From: Glycomyces sp040645615
GTDB taxonomy: Bacteria > Actinomycetota > Actinomycetes > Mycobacteriales > Micromonosporaceae
NCBI RefSeq assembly: GCF_040645615.1
Contig: NZ_JBEYYO010000006.1
Location: 1 to 64,000, forward strand
Direction of reading: 5' to 3'
Length of the DNA stretch: 64,000 nt
Shown: piece by piece, positions 41,920-50,889 of the stretch
Numbering within the stretch: position 1 is the first letter of the stretch
Layout: each line of letters starts with the position of its first letter
Position numbers and translations under genes: made by a program
The notes under the pieces: generated by a model
What the model saw: only the letters and a program-made list of their open reading frames with translations
Told to the model about the DNA's origin: nothing
Databases searched by the model: none

Positions 41920-42786
41920 CTAGTGGGTGTTGCGGTAGCGGATGGTCAGCCGCGAGCCGGTGAGGGAGGCCGCGCGGTACTGGATCGTGGCGGCCTGCCC
42001 GGCCGGGAGGTAGGGCCACGGGCCGAGCGCGTACGCCGACGACAGGCGCGACACCGAGCTGTTCAGGATCACTTCCTGTGTGCGGGTGTCGATGTCGAGC
42101 CATTCGTCGTCGCCGAGCGTCAGGTCGAGGTAGAGGGTCCGGGAGATCCCGCCGACGGTGACCGTGATGTACGGGGACACGACCGGCCCGGTCAGCTGGA
42201 ACAGGAGCCGCGCGGGCGCGGTGCCGGCGTTGAGGACCTCGACTTCGCCGTCGGCGACCACCGAATAGATACCGAACGGGACCGTGAACGGGACGGAGAG
42301 GCCGCCGGTGAGGCGGTAGAGGCCGATCTCGGAGGACTGCTCGGGCCCGGAGTAGATCGTCGGATCGGGGCAGTAGAACTCGGCGTCCGCCCACTGCTGC
42401 CCGGTCCGGGTGCGCTCGAACTCGGTAGCGAGCCCGCGCGGGCGCCCGTACATCGCGTACTCCACGCCCCCGGTGACCCACGCGAGCTCGGCCTCGGTGG
42501 TGTCGTCGCGGATCGGCGCGAACGCCGCGTCCAGGGGCCAGTGCAGGTTCATGTACCCGGCGGCGTCCTCGCCCGCGATCGAGATCCGGAACGGCACACG
42601 CGTGGGGGTGCGCCACTCGGCCGCGGCCCACCCGCCGTCCCCCCACGGGGCGTCGCCTTCGCCGGAGACGCGCACCCCGCGGCGCAGCGGGTTGAACGTG
42701 TTGAGCCGGTACGGTGTGCCGCGCCCGAGCACGAGTTCGGTGCCGTTCGGGCGCGTCAGCCGCACCTGACCCTCGTTGAGCGCCAT
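41920..42786 (-). CDS. distal tail protein-like
   Basis: 288-aa protein immediately after the tape measure, the standard place of the distal tail (Dit) protein. It has a beta-rich profile with an amino region (LTRPNGTELVLGRGTPYRLN) and a carboxyl jelly-roll-like part ending in LTIRYRNTH. Dit connects the tail tube to the tip complex. Its ATG overlaps the tape-measure stop. Confidence 0.75.
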   Translation of the reverse strand: MALNEGQVRLTRPNGTELVLGRGTPYRLNTFNPLRRGVRVSGEGDAPWGDGGWAAAEWRTPTRVPFRISIAGEDAAGYMNLHWPLDAAFAPIRDDTTEAELAWVTGGVEYAMYGRPRGLATEFERTRTGQQWADAEFYCPDPTIYSGPEQSSEIGLYRLTGGLSVPFTVPFGIYSVVADGEVEVLNAGTAPARLLFQLTGPVVSPYITVTVGGISRTLYLDLTLGDDEWLDIDTRTQEVILNSSVSRLSSAYALGPWPYLPAGQAATIQYRAASLTGSRLTIRYRNTH

Positions 42787-45335
42787 TAGGTCACCACCAG
42801 GGAGTTGTCACGGTCCTCGTCGGATCGGGTGCGGCCGTTGGTGCGGATGTCGAGCCGGGCGCGGACGTCGGCGAGTTCGCGGAGGAGCTCGCGGTCTTCG
42901 TCGGACAGGCGCGTCACGGGCTCGCCCTGGCCGCCCGGCGGGGCGGGGAGGGTGAGTTCGGCGCCACCGGTTTCGGTGCCGCCGACGATCAGCGCCAGCT
43001 CGGACGTCATCGCGCCGAGGACCCCGGCGATGACGCCGCGGCGGGCCCACAGGTCATCGGCGAAACCGTCGATAATGGTCTGTGCGGGGCCGCGTAGAAT
43101 GGTCCGGTCGACCGATTCGGGGCCTTTCCAGTCGGGGATCTTCGCCGTGAGATCTGAGAATGTGGATTCGACCGACGACCACATTGATTTGACACCGTCG
43201 ATCAACCCGTTCACGATATCCTTGCCCGCATTCCACAGGAGCGAGCCCAAGTCGCCGAGCGCGGACGTGATCTTGTCGGGGATGCCGCCGACCCACTCGA
43301 CCAGGGAATTCAGTTTGTCTTTCGCAGCATTGTAGACACCCTGGAACCAGCCGCCGATTTTGGACGCGAGTGTCCCGAACCATGCGAAGATCAGTTTCGC
43401 TTCGTTGATTTTCTGGTTGAAGTAGTCGACGATGACGCGGACGATGAGCATCACGGCGGCCTTGCCGGTCTCGAATTGCTGAGTGATCCACTCCCAAATC
43501 TGTTGCGCGATAAGAGAAACGAGTGCCTTTCCTTGCTCGAATTTCTCGACGATCCAATCCCAGGCGATGCCCATCATCGCGGCTACCGTGTCCCAGTGCG
43601 TTGCGAGGAGCACGATGATCGCGACCAGCGCGACGATCGCAAGGATGATCCACGTGATCGGCGACGCGAACAGTGCATAGTTCCAGGCCCACTGTGCGAC
43701 GGTGAGGATCACCATGACGAGCTGCAACGTTTTGAACACCGCGACCCCGGCGGCGACGCCCGCGAGGATCGGCAGCAAGACCGGGGAGATCATGATCAGG
43801 AAGTTGATGACCCCGCCGAGGGGGATGAGCAGGGTCGACACGACGCTGAGGAAGTCGCCGAAGCTGGAGGCGAGCCCGGCGATGTCGAGTCCCTCGATGA
43901 CGTCGCCGATCCGGGTGATGACGGTGGTCAGCTGCGGGCCGATGTTGGTGGCGATGTCGCCGATTTTCGGGGCGAGCTGGGTGGCGATCACGGACGCGAG
44001 CGCCATGATCACGGGGGTCGCGGCGGCGCCGACCTCGGCCAGCGACTCGAAGAACGTCTGGAGCGCCTCGGCGCCCTCGGCGGTCTTCAACCAGTCGGCG
44101 AACTGCCCGGTCACCGACTCGATCGTGTGCAGGAGGCTGCCACCAGCGTCGTTCGCGGCCCCGAACACGCTCGAGAAGATGCTCCCGAGGTTCCCGACGA
44201 TCGACCCGAGGGTCGACAGGGTGTCTTTCATGACCGCAAGCAGCTCGGTGATCCGACCCGATTCCTGCGCCTTGGTCGCCCAATTCTGGAAGCGGTCGCC
44301 GAGCTGCGCGGCCCACGTGCCAGCGTCGGCCAGCAGCGGCGAGGTTTCTTCGAGGAGCGTCCCCAAGCCGCGGATCCAGCCGTCCATGCCGCCGGCCCAC
44401 GCTTCGAGGCCTTTCTGGGTGTTGGCGAGGACGGCGTCGAGCCCGGCCATGGCCTCTTTCGACCCGGCCGCTTTGAGCGCCTCAACGATCAGCGTGTTGA
44501 AGCCCTCGGCGACGCCCGTGAGACCGCCCTTGAGCTTGGGGAGGACCTTGTCGCCGATGACGGTGAGCTGGTCGCCCACCCCCTTCCACATCGCCGACTG
44601 CACCGATTTGGTGACCGCTTCCCACGCGGGTTGCATGTCTCTGACCGCGGCGACGACCTCGCGCGCCGGGCCGGGGAGCTTTTCGAGGGCCTCCTCGTCA
44701 CCAGCGATCGCGTCCCCAAGCCCTTTGAACCCGATCTTCAGGGTGGCGACGGCGGCGACGAGCCCGCCAAGGAACACCGGCGCGGCGACGGCCATACCGC
44801 CGACCGCGGTGGCGAGCGTCCCGACGAGGGTGATCAACGGACCCAGTGAAGACGCGGCCCCGGCGGCAGCGGTCGCAATGATCGCGAGGACGGCCGGGAG
44901 CGCGACGCGCCGCGCCGAGTTCGAGATGTGCGCGAACAAGTTCCCGAAGGAACTGCGGAGCGCGCCGAGGTGGTCCTCGGTCTCGTTGAGGAACTGCCGC
45001 AGGCCCATGCGGGCCCGCCGCCGGAACCCGTCGCCGTACCGTTCGCCGTGGTCCTCGCCGGACTTGATGAACCGGCCGCGCGCGTCACGGAGGCGGCCGT
45101 TGGCGTCGCGCATCGCGCCGTCAACGTCGGTCTCCGCCTTGCGTTTGAACCCGTCGCCGTAGCCCTTCCCCGCGGCCTCGCCCTCGGATATGAACTTGCC
45201 GCGCATGTCACGCAGGCGGCCGTTGGCGTCCCGGTGGAACTCGGCCATGTCGCGGCGCGAATCCTTCAGGCCTTTCTTGAGGCCGTCGTTCTTCGCGTCC
45301 AGGACCGTGAACAGCTTGCCGAGGTTGAGCGCCAA
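42786..45335 (-). CDS. tape measure protein
   Basis: 849-aa protein that sets tail length and helps DNA entry. It begins with two near-identical 40-residue units (about residues 30-70 and 70-112) with GRLRDMRGKFISEGEAAG and GRLRDARGRFIKSGEDHG. A long Ala/Leu-rich body follows with hydrophobic spans (about 130-190 and 520-590). By the usual 0.15 nm per residue the tail would be near 125 nm. It follows the tail-assembly chaperone frameshift region, as in lambda-type phages. Confidence 0.9.
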   Translation of the reverse strand: MALNLGKLFTVLDAKNDGLKKGLKDSRRDMAEFHRDANGRLRDMRGKFISEGEAAGKGYGDGFKRKAETDVDGAMRDANGRLRDARGRFIKSGEDHGERYGDGFRRRARMGLRQFLNETEDHLGALRSSFGNLFAHISNSARRVALPAVLAIIATAAAGAASSLGPLITLVGTLATAVGGMAVAAPVFLGGLVAAVATLKIGFKGLGDAIAGDEEALEKLPGPAREVVAAVRDMQPAWEAVTKSVQSAMWKGVGDQLTVIGDKVLPKLKGGLTGVAEGFNTLIVEALKAAGSKEAMAGLDAVLANTQKGLEAWAGGMDGWIRGLGTLLEETSPLLADAGTWAAQLGDRFQNWATKAQESGRITELLAVMKDTLSTLGSIVGNLGSIFSSVFGAANDAGGSLLHTIESVTGQFADWLKTAEGAEALQTFFESLAEVGAAATPVIMALASVIATQLAPKIGDIATNIGPQLTTVITRIGDVIEGLDIAGLASSFGDFLSVVSTLLIPLGGVINFLIMISPVLLPILAGVAAGVAVFKTLQLVMVILTVAQWAWNYALFASPITWIILAIVALVAIIVLLATHWDTVAAMMGIAWDWIVEKFEQGKALVSLIAQQIWEWITQQFETGKAAVMLIVRVIVDYFNQKINEAKLIFAWFGTLASKIGGWFQGVYNAAKDKLNSLVEWVGGIPDKITSALGDLGSLLWNAGKDIVNGLIDGVKSMWSSVESTFSDLTAKIPDWKGPESVDRTILRGPAQTIIDGFADDLWARRGVIAGVLGAMTSELALIVGGTETGGAELTLPAPPGGQGEPVTRLSDEDRELLRELADVRARLDIRTNGRTRSDEDRDNSLVVT

Positions 45336-45339
45336 GGGG

Positions 45340-45620
45340 TCACCTCCTCCTCGGGGTCGGGGCGTCCGGGGTCTTCGGTGGCGGCGCGAGCTTGCGCTGC
45401 AACCTGGTGTCCGCTGTGGCGAGCCCGTTCAAACGAATCAGGAACCAACGCCACGAGTACCGTGTGAGGGCGCCACGGGCGCCGAGGTCGACGCCGTACT
45501 CGGAGTGGAAATCCGCCTCGATCAGGCCCCAGTGCTTCGAGAGAATGCGGTCTACGGTTGGCTTGGGTTCTTCGTAGAACTCGTAGAACCCCGACGGGAA
45601 GCGCCGCCCGCACCCCCACC
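45340..45620 (-). CDS. T extension of the tail assembly chaperone (frameshift product)
   Basis: The second frame (from about 45620 to 45340) is open and encodes RILSKHWGLIEADFHSEYG and LTRYSWRWFLIRLNGLA, the typical carboxyl part of G-T proteins. It is one base back (-1) relative to the upstream chaperone frame and has no independent start with a ribosome site. A run of five G (GGT GGG GGT at 45620-45612) is the best slip candidate. It is expressed as a fusion after a -1 shift. Confidence 0.75.
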
Positions 45621-46079
45621 GGTCTTCTTCTTCGAGCCAGACCCGCGGGATGTCGACTTCTTCGTCTTGGCCTTCGCCCGGCGCTCGGCCCGGTTCTCCC
45701 GCGCCTCCGCCTGCGCTTTTCCCGACCACACGTCGGCCGCGTCGTCGGCGTCGGCGAGCATCCACGTGATCGTGGCCTGAAGCGCCCGCTGAAGCGCGGG
45801 GGCGCGGACGCCGTCGGTGAGCATCTCGTCATAGGCCGGGCCCATGACCCGGCGCATGAACGCGTGCTCCTCCTCGTCGTTGAGCTCGCCGTCGTCGTCG
45901 GGGTCGCGGCGGCCCTCCGCGATGGCCTGACCGACCCGCATCTCGCCCTTGAGCCACAGGACGTCGTCCATCGACGGCGCCTCACGGACGTAGTCACGGC
46001 CCTCAGGGTGAGCCGTCGAGCGCAGCGAGATCGTCAGGTCCTCATCGAGGAGGGCATCCAGTTCGGATAGGCGCGGCAT
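45552..46079 (-). CDS. tail assembly chaperone G
   Basis: 175-aa protein, acidic amino half, Lys/Ala-rich carboxyl half. With the T extension it forms the G/GT pair that coats the tape measure before tail-tube polymerisation. Identification rests on the position between major tail protein and tape measure, the overlap with a -1 frame, and the sequence of that second frame. Confidence 0.85.
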   Translation of the reverse strand: MPRLSELDALLDEDLTISLRSTAHPEGRDYVREAPSMDDVLWLKGEMRVGQAIAEGRRDPDDDGELNDEEEHAFMRRVMGPAYDEMLTDGVRAPALQRALQATITWMLADADDAADVWSGKAQAEARENRAERRAKAKTKKSTSRGSGSKKKTGGGAGGASRRGSTSSTKNPSQP

Positions 46080-46091
46080 GAAGCTCCTCCT

Positions 46092-46835
46092 CTACGCGAA
46101 GACGTACGAATCGAAGGCGTTGTCCACGGACGCGCCGTTGCCGTTGGTGACGATCACGCGGACGGTCGAGGCGGCCACGGCCGGCGTCACCGCCACGATC
46201 AGGTGATCGGACACGACCGTGAAGTCCGCTTCGTTCGACGCACCGAACTCGACAGTCTCGGTGTCGGTGAAGTGCGAACCGGCGATGTGGACGAGCGTGC
46301 CGCCGGCGGCCGGACCGGTCGAGGGAGCGACGCTCGTGATGAGCGGGACCGGGGAGAGCGTCAGCGGGTTGGTGATCCGCACCAGGTGCGGGTTCTGCGC
46401 CCACGGCTTGTAGGTGATCGCGACGCGGTCGAGCTGCTCGTCGTCGCCGCCGTCCGGGGTCCACGTCGGCAGCCCGTACCCTTCGTAGGCGTCGACGCCG
46501 CCGTTGCGGTCGAAGTACCGGAAGTGGACGACGGTGTTGCGGCCCGCGTGGGCCTCGGCCCGCGACTTCAGGTAGGCGTGGACGGGGTCGACGGCGTACG
46601 AGAGGTCGTCCTCCTTGTAGGAGATCTTCTGCTCGACCAGCCACTCCTTCGCGGTGCGGGTGTAGCCGATCGCGCCGTCCGAGTCATAGTCGGAGTCGCG
46701 CTGGTCGGTGTGGGTGTGGCCGTCCTTGAACTCGGTCATGCCCGGCAGCTGCTCCCAGACGTCCGTGCCCGAGTGCGGCCAAGCCGTGTCGATCTGGAAG
46801 ATGTAGCGCCTCGCGAGCGCGGTCTCGTTGCTCAT
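46092..46835 (-). CDS. major tail protein with IPT/TIG domain
   Basis: 247-aa tail-tube subunit. Residues about 1-170 are the tube domain (YIFQIDTAWPHSGTDVWEQL, then HFRYFDRNGGVDAYEGYGLP). Residues about 170-247 form an Ig-like IPT/TIG domain (VAPSTGPAAGGTLVHIAGSH), a common surface decoration of actinophage tails. Position just before the chaperone supports the call. Confidence 0.85.
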   Translation of the reverse strand: MSNETALARRYIFQIDTAWPHSGTDVWEQLPGMTEFKDGHTHTDQRDSDYDSDGAIGYTRTAKEWLVEQKISYKEDDLSYAVDPVHAYLKSRAEAHAGRNTVVHFRYFDRNGGVDAYEGYGLPTWTPDGGDDEQLDRVAITYKPWAQNPHLVRITNPLTLSPVPLITSVAPSTGPAAGGTLVHIAGSHFTDTETVEFGASNEADFTVVSDHLIVAVTPAVAASTVRVIVTNGNGASVDNAFDSYVFA

Positions 46836-46844
46836 CAGGGTCTC

Positions 46845-47300
46845 CTATTCGGTGCGGTACGCGCTCATACGGACTGCCTGCGCGCGATAGTTGTCGGTGG
46901 TCTCGTGGCGGTTGCTCTGGTCGACGCCGGGCAGCTCCACACCGGACTGGTGCCGGATCTGCTGGATGCGGACGCCGCCGATGTGGACCCAGGCGAGACC
47001 GTGCAGGGCATCTAGGACGGGGTCCCTGAGCGCGAGCACGGAGGCGAGGCCGCCGTCGGCGGCACCGCGGCACTTGACCTGAACGTGCTGGACGGTGTCG
47101 GTCCCAGAGTCGTCGGGGCCGGGCTGGTAGGGGGTGAGGATGATGAGCTGGTCGAGCTCTGGCGGCGACCAGCCGAGCACGATCGCGGCCTCGCTGGCGC
47201 TGTAGCCGCCGTTCGGTTTCCACACACCGGGCGTGTGGGCGGCGAGGTACTCGGCGAGGCCGACGAGCAGGTCCTCAGTCCACGAAGCCACGAGCGGCAC
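46845..47300 (-). CDS. tail terminator-like protein
   Basis: 151-aa protein. Its size, the position between the connectors and the major tail protein, and the pattern LLVGLAEYLAAHTPGVWKP with a mixed alpha/beta profile fit a tail terminator (tail completion) protein. Not confirmed by motif. Confidence 0.6.
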   Translation of the reverse strand: MPLVASWTEDLLVGLAEYLAAHTPGVWKPNGGYSASEAAIVLGWSPPELDQLIILTPYQPGPDDSGTDTVQHVQVKCRGAADGGLASVLALRDPVLDALHGLAWVHIGGVRIQQIRHQSGVELPGVDQSNRHETTDNYRAQAVRMSAYRTE

Positions 47301-47307
47301 CTCCCGG

Positions 47308-47652
47308 TTATCGCATGGCCCGGCGCAGGGCCGCGGCGATGATCGCGAGCATGATGTCCCGCTGAATGTGCATGGGGGCTTCGAGGTATTTCGCTTGCCG
47401 GCCGGGGTCGTGACGCCACGTCAGCTCCTCGTGCTGCCGGACCGCATAGACCGTGTCGAAGCTGACCGCGCACTGGAGCGCGCCCCGGTCCTTGGAGGCG
47501 ACACCGGAGCGCTCGAGGGTGCCTTCCTCGATCGGGACGACCGCTTGTGCCTCGTGGAGGAGGTGCAGGGCCGCGTGCCACAGGCCTTGGAAGAGCGCCT
47601 CTTCGAGCCGCTTCTCGACTTTCTCGCCGTCCCAGTCGAAACGGACGTACAC
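47308..47652 (-). CDS. HK97 gp10-like head-tail connector
   Basis: 114-aa protein from GTG 47652. It has the gp10-like pattern: a helix-rich start (KVEKRLEEALFQGLWHAALH), then VVPIEEGTLERSGVA and a final helix. Such proteins stabilise the head-tail joint. The longer open frame upstream is a shadow of the next gene. Confidence 0.75.
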   Translation of the reverse strand: MYVRFDWDGEKVEKRLEEALFQGLWHAALHLLHEAQAVVPIEEGTLERSGVASKDRGALQCAVSFDTVYAVRQHEELTWRHDPGRQAKYLEAPMHIQRDIMLAIIAAALRRAMR

Positions 47653-47657
47653 GGTCC

Positions 47658-47975
47658 CTACTCGCAGTTCACTTCGATGTGCTCGGGGAGCTCGTCGAGG
47701 TCGCCGGCGTCGTGGTTCTTGACGATGATCACGGTCGAGGGGCGGCCGGACGCGAGCGTGACGCGCGACAGCGCGGGGATGGTCGGGCCGGGGTCGGCGT
47801 AGAACGTCGACTCCGAGACCGTCTCGGCGCCGGCCTTGTCGCGGACGGTCCGGCGGGCGTCCTCGCACCAGCACTCCACGGTGAAGGGGGCACCGAAGGT
47901 GGGGCGGCCGTGACCGTCGATGCCGGTGTACGGCTCGACGGTCACGACGTGCTGTAGGAAGATCTCCGGGAGCAC
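47658..47975 (-). CDS. head closure / connector protein
   Basis: 105-aa beta-rich protein starting at GTG 47975 with GAGG upstream. It begins LPEIFLQHVVTVEPYTG and matches the small barrel-like head-closure proteins found beside gp10-type genes. It lies between the gp10-like gene and the gp6-like gene. Confidence 0.7.
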   Translation of the reverse strand: MLPEIFLQHVVTVEPYTGIDGHGRPTFGAPFTVECWCEDARRTVRDKAGAETVSESTFYADPGPTIPALSRVTLASGRPSTVIIVKNHDAGDLDELPEHIEVNCE

Positions 47976-47979
47976 CAGG

Positions 47980-48399
47980 TCACCTCGACGTCCAGGGTTC
48001 GCCAGGGATGAGGCCAGCGCGGCGGAGGATGCTCGCGGCCTCGGCCGAGTACGGCGAGGCGGTTTTGGTGCCGCCGCCGGTGGCCTGGCCGCGGGTGACC
48101 GAGGCCGTCCCGATCTTCGCGGACGCGAACTGCTGGGCGCCGGTCGAGTTGCGGTCGCCGATCGCGCGCTGGTAGTCCGCCTGCGCGCACGTGGCTTCCA
48201 TGAGCGCCTCGACCACGTCGGCCTTGACCGGTCTCCCGTCGGCATCGGTCTCGTAGTACGCGGTCGTCAGGAGCTCGTCGATCCGGCCCGAGGCCGCCCG
48301 CAGGGCGCGCTGGGCGCCTGCGGGCGGTGCCGAGGGTGTCCCGCCAGCGGCGAGCCATTCGGCGTATTCCTCGGGTGTGGCGTAGACCGGCTGTGGCAC
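47980..48399 (-). CDS. head-tail adaptor (gp6-like)
   Basis: 139-aa, mostly helical protein from GTG 48399. The pattern TPEEYAEWLAAGG, ALRAASGRIDELLTTAYYET and VVEALMEATCAQADYQRA is that of gp6-type connector proteins that bind below the portal. Position agrees. Confidence 0.75.
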   Translation of the reverse strand: MPQPVYATPEEYAEWLAAGGTPSAPPAGAQRALRAASGRIDELLTTAYYETDADGRPVKADVVEALMEATCAQADYQRAIGDRNSTGAQQFASAKIGTASVTRGQATGGGTKTASPYSAEAASILRRAGLIPGEPWTSR

Positions 48400-48401
48400 G
48401 G

Positions 48402-48791
48402 CTACTCGCCGCCGTCCCCATCGCCGGGTTCGCTGCCGGCCTGGTCCGCGTCGGGTTCGTGCGAACCGTCGGCGTCGTCGGCTGCGGCGCCGTCGCTGTC
48501 CTCGCCGGGCTCCTCGACGGCCTCGGGGGCGTCGGGGAGTTCCTTGAGGTCGGCGAGGGTCATCGCGTCGGCGTCGTCGGGGGTGAGCCCGTGCACGCGC
48601 ACGGCCCAACCGACCCAGGCCGCCTTGGCGGCGTTCTTCGCGGGCCGCTTGGCCTCGTCGAGCGGCGCGGCCACGTCGGACACCTGCGTGAGGTAGCCCT
48701 TCATCAGCCGCTTCTCGATGTCCTTGGGGAGCGGCAGGTCGTACGTGAACACGCTGCCGCCTTCCCCTCGGAGCTGCACAGTGCCGGTCAT
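48402..48791 (-). CDS. hypothetical phage structural-cluster protein
   Basis: 129-aa protein with a basic amino half (LPKDIEKRLMKGYLTQVSD) and an extremely acidic carboxyl tail (Asp/Glu/Gly-rich). It has no clear relatives in my memory. Its acidic tail could mimic DNA or aid assembly, but this is a guess. Confidence 0.6.
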   Translation of the reverse strand: MTGTVQLRGEGGSVFTYDLPLPKDIEKRLMKGYLTQVSDVAAPLDEAKRPAKNAAKAAWVGWAVRVHGLTPDDADAMTLADLKELPDAPEAVEEPGEDSDGAAADDADGSHEPDADQAGSEPGDGDGGE

Positions 48792-49162
48792 CAGGTGTTC
48801 CGGGGAACCTTGAGTGCCGTCACGGTGCCGGACGTGGTCGACGAGGTGAACCGGAGCGTCCCGTCGTTCTGGAGGAACCGACCGGACTCGAACGGCCCGA
48901 AGTACCGGACCGTTTCGGCCGCGACCGAGACGGCGAGGTTGCCCTGCCCGGCCGCCAGCGCGGGCGGGTTCTCGCCAGCGACGACGGTAAAGGTCAGTGC
49001 GTTGCTCTCGTGGGTGTTTTCGACGCGCAGGACCGTCAGCTCGGGGCGGGCCCGGACGATCTCCATGTCGTTCGTCGGCGCGGCGACGAGGGTCGTCCCG
49101 GCAGGCTGGAGCGTGCTGCCGTTGGGGACGAGATCGGTGTACGGGACCTGTGTGGTTGCCAT
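48791..49162 (-). CDS. capsid decoration-like protein
   Basis: 123-aa protein, beta-rich and low in charge, located directly after the capsid gene. Sequence features (TLVAAPTNDMEIVRARPEL and Gly/Ala/Thr turns) fit a small cement or decoration protein. Not confirmed by motif. Confidence 0.55.
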   Translation of the reverse strand: MATTQVPYTDLVPNGSTLQPAGTTLVAAPTNDMEIVRARPELTVLRVENTHESNALTFTVVAGENPPALAAGQGNLAVSVAAETVRYFGPFESGRFLQNDGTLRFTSSTTSGTVTALKVPRNT

Positions 49163-49178
49163 GATCGGTGTCCTCCTA

Positions 49179-50021
49179 TCAGGTCTGCGAGGCGGTCAGG
49201 ACCGCGATGTGGTCGGGACGGACGAGCTTCGCGCCGTAGACGTTCAGGCCCTTGACCGCGTCCGAGAACGAGTCCTCGGGCTGGTAGGCCACGGTCTTGC
49301 TGATCTGCGTTGCGAAGCTGATCGCCTCGTTGGTGCCGGCCTGGATGACGTAGTCGTCGCCGGTCGGGTTCGGGCACTGGTTCGACTGCGCCAGCTCGAA
49401 CCCGAGGACGCGGCCCACGCGGCCGTTGCGCAGCGGCTCGGTCGAGCCGGACGCGGAGGCGTCGAGGAACTTCGACTCCTCAAGCAGCAGCGAGAAGAAC
49501 CAGGGAGGGCCGGTCAGGTAGCGGCCTTCCTCGGGGATGTCGGCCTCGTCGAGCTTGAGCTTCAGGCGCCGGATCTGCGTGTACGCCAGCGCGCCGGAGG
49601 TCACCGAGACGGTGCCGAGGTCGTTCGCGGCGACGACGCCCGTGTACAGGTTCGCGACGTACAGGTCCGCGAGCTGAGCGACCCGGTAGGCCGCGCGGCG
49701 CATCGCCTTGGACATGACGTCGCCGCGCGCCTGGCGGGCGTCGACGTCGTCGACCTTGAACGCGAAGTACTTCAGCTGGTCGATGACCATGGTGCGCTGC
49801 GCGTCGGTGAGCTCCTCGGGGACGATCGACGTCTCGTTGGGCTCGTAGTCGGAAACGGTCGGGTCACCGATGGAGGTGATGCGGACCGTGTCGCCGTACT
49901 CCGAGATCTCGCCTTCGTAGTCGCGGTTCACCACGCCCGGCTGGGCGTACACGAGTCGCGTTTCGAGAGCGTCGAGGAGTACCGCCGACCAGATTTCCGG
50001 GATGAACCGGTCAATGGACAT
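49179..50021 (-). CDS. major capsid protein
   Basis: 280-aa protein between scaffold and decoration-like genes. Features include FIPEIWSAVLLDALETRLVY at the amino end, an N-arm-like helix, a central helix with RRAAYRVAQLADLYVANLYTG, and a carboxyl half with GDDYVIQAGTNEAISFATQ. This is the pattern of HK97-fold (P22-coat-like) capsid subunits of actinophages. Confidence 0.85.
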   Translation of the reverse strand: MSIDRFIPEIWSAVLLDALETRLVYAQPGVVNRDYEGEISEYGDTVRITSIGDPTVSDYEPNETSIVPEELTDAQRTMVIDQLKYFAFKVDDVDARQARGDVMSKAMRRAAYRVAQLADLYVANLYTGVVAANDLGTVSVTSGALAYTQIRRLKLKLDEADIPEEGRYLTGPPWFFSLLLEESKFLDASASGSTEPLRNGRVGRVLGFELAQSNQCPNPTGDDYVIQAGTNEAISFATQISKTVAYQPEDSFSDAVKGLNVYGAKLVRPDHIAVLTASQT

Positions 50022-50031
50022 TGGATTTCCT

Positions 50032-50610
50032 TTACATGAGGTGTGACAGCTTGCCCTCGGCGTGAGCCTTGGCGATGTCCTTGGGGGACATCTGGGCGAG
50101 CTGTTCGCGGGTGATCTGCCCGGCGCCGTTCCCGCCGTTGAAGTCGCCGCCCGACCGCTTGGGACCGGTGAAGGTTTTCGCGAGCTTGTCGACAGCGGAC
50201 TTGATCGCCGTGGAGTCGACCTCGCCGTCTGCGCCCACGAACTTGGACGAGTCGATGAGGTCGCCGATCGCGGAGAGGTCGACGCCCTTCGCGGCGGCGG
50301 CAGCTTTGAGCTCGGCGGCGGCCAGCCGCGACCCGTAGGTCTTGGCGGCCTCGGCGAGCCCGTCGGCCTTCGCGGCAGCGACGGCCTTCTCCTGGTCGGA
50401 CATGGCCGCGGCCTCGAGCTTGGCGAGCTTCTCGGTCGCGTTCTTGTTGTCCTTGGCGAGCTTCTCCCACTTGCGGGCCTCGGCCTTCCAGTCCGTGCCG
50501 TCGCCGTCCCCTGCGGGATCGGTGACGGGCGGCTGCGGCGCTGGCGGCGCCGCGGGCGGGTCGGTGGCCGGGGGCTGCGTGGGCGGCTGGTTGTCGTCGG
50601 GCTTGGTCAT
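50032..50610 (-). CDS. capsid scaffolding protein
   Basis: 192-aa protein with a Pro-rich amino end (about 1-40), a highly charged coiled coil (about 45-110) and a short Lys/Gln-rich end with QLAQMSPKDIAKAHAEGKL. It directly precedes the capsid gene in transcription order, matching the scaffold position in siphoviruses. The gap 50611-50697 holds only a small hairpin. Confidence 0.85.
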   Translation of the reverse strand: MTKPDDNQPPTQPPATDPPAAPPAPQPPVTDPAGDGDGTDWKAEARKWEKLAKDNKNATEKLAKLEAAAMSDQEKAVAAAKADGLAEAAKTYGSRLAAAELKAAAAAKGVDLSAIGDLIDSSKFVGADGEVDSTAIKSAVDKLAKTFTGPKRSGGDFNGGNGAGQITREQLAQMSPKDIAKAHAEGKLSHLM

Positions 50611-50697
50611 GGTGATGCGCTCCCGTGCGGGATCGTGCCCTCGGCCGTGCGGCCCCAGGCGGGATGGATGGTGGTGCTGCCTCCGTGCGGAGGACGT

Positions 50698-50889
50698 CTA
50701 TTCGTCGGCGTCGTATTCGACGTCATCGCCAACGTGGTCGAGGTATTCGCGGACGAACGCCAGCGCCAACCGGCGTTGGTCGGGGGTGCCGTTCGCGTTG
50801 TACGGGCAGGTCTCGATGGGGCGGCCGCGGCGTGCGGCTTCGACGGCGACGCGGCGGGCTTGGTCGAGCTGTACGTCGGTGACGGTCAT
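50698..50889 (-). CDS. RMF/CrpP-like small protein
   Basis: 63-aa protein from ATG 50889, overlapping the MuF-like gene by 4 bp. It has the pattern AVEAARRGRPIETCPYNANG then RRLALAFVREY, which resembles ribosome modulation factor and CrpP proteins (A..G......CPY......R..A...). RMF dimerises ribosomes in stationary phase; a phage copy could inhibit host translation, but the resemblance is partial. Confidence 0.5.
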   Translation of the reverse strand: MTVTDVQLDQARRVAVEAARRGRPIETCPYNANGTPDQRRLALAFVREYLDHVGDDVEYDADE

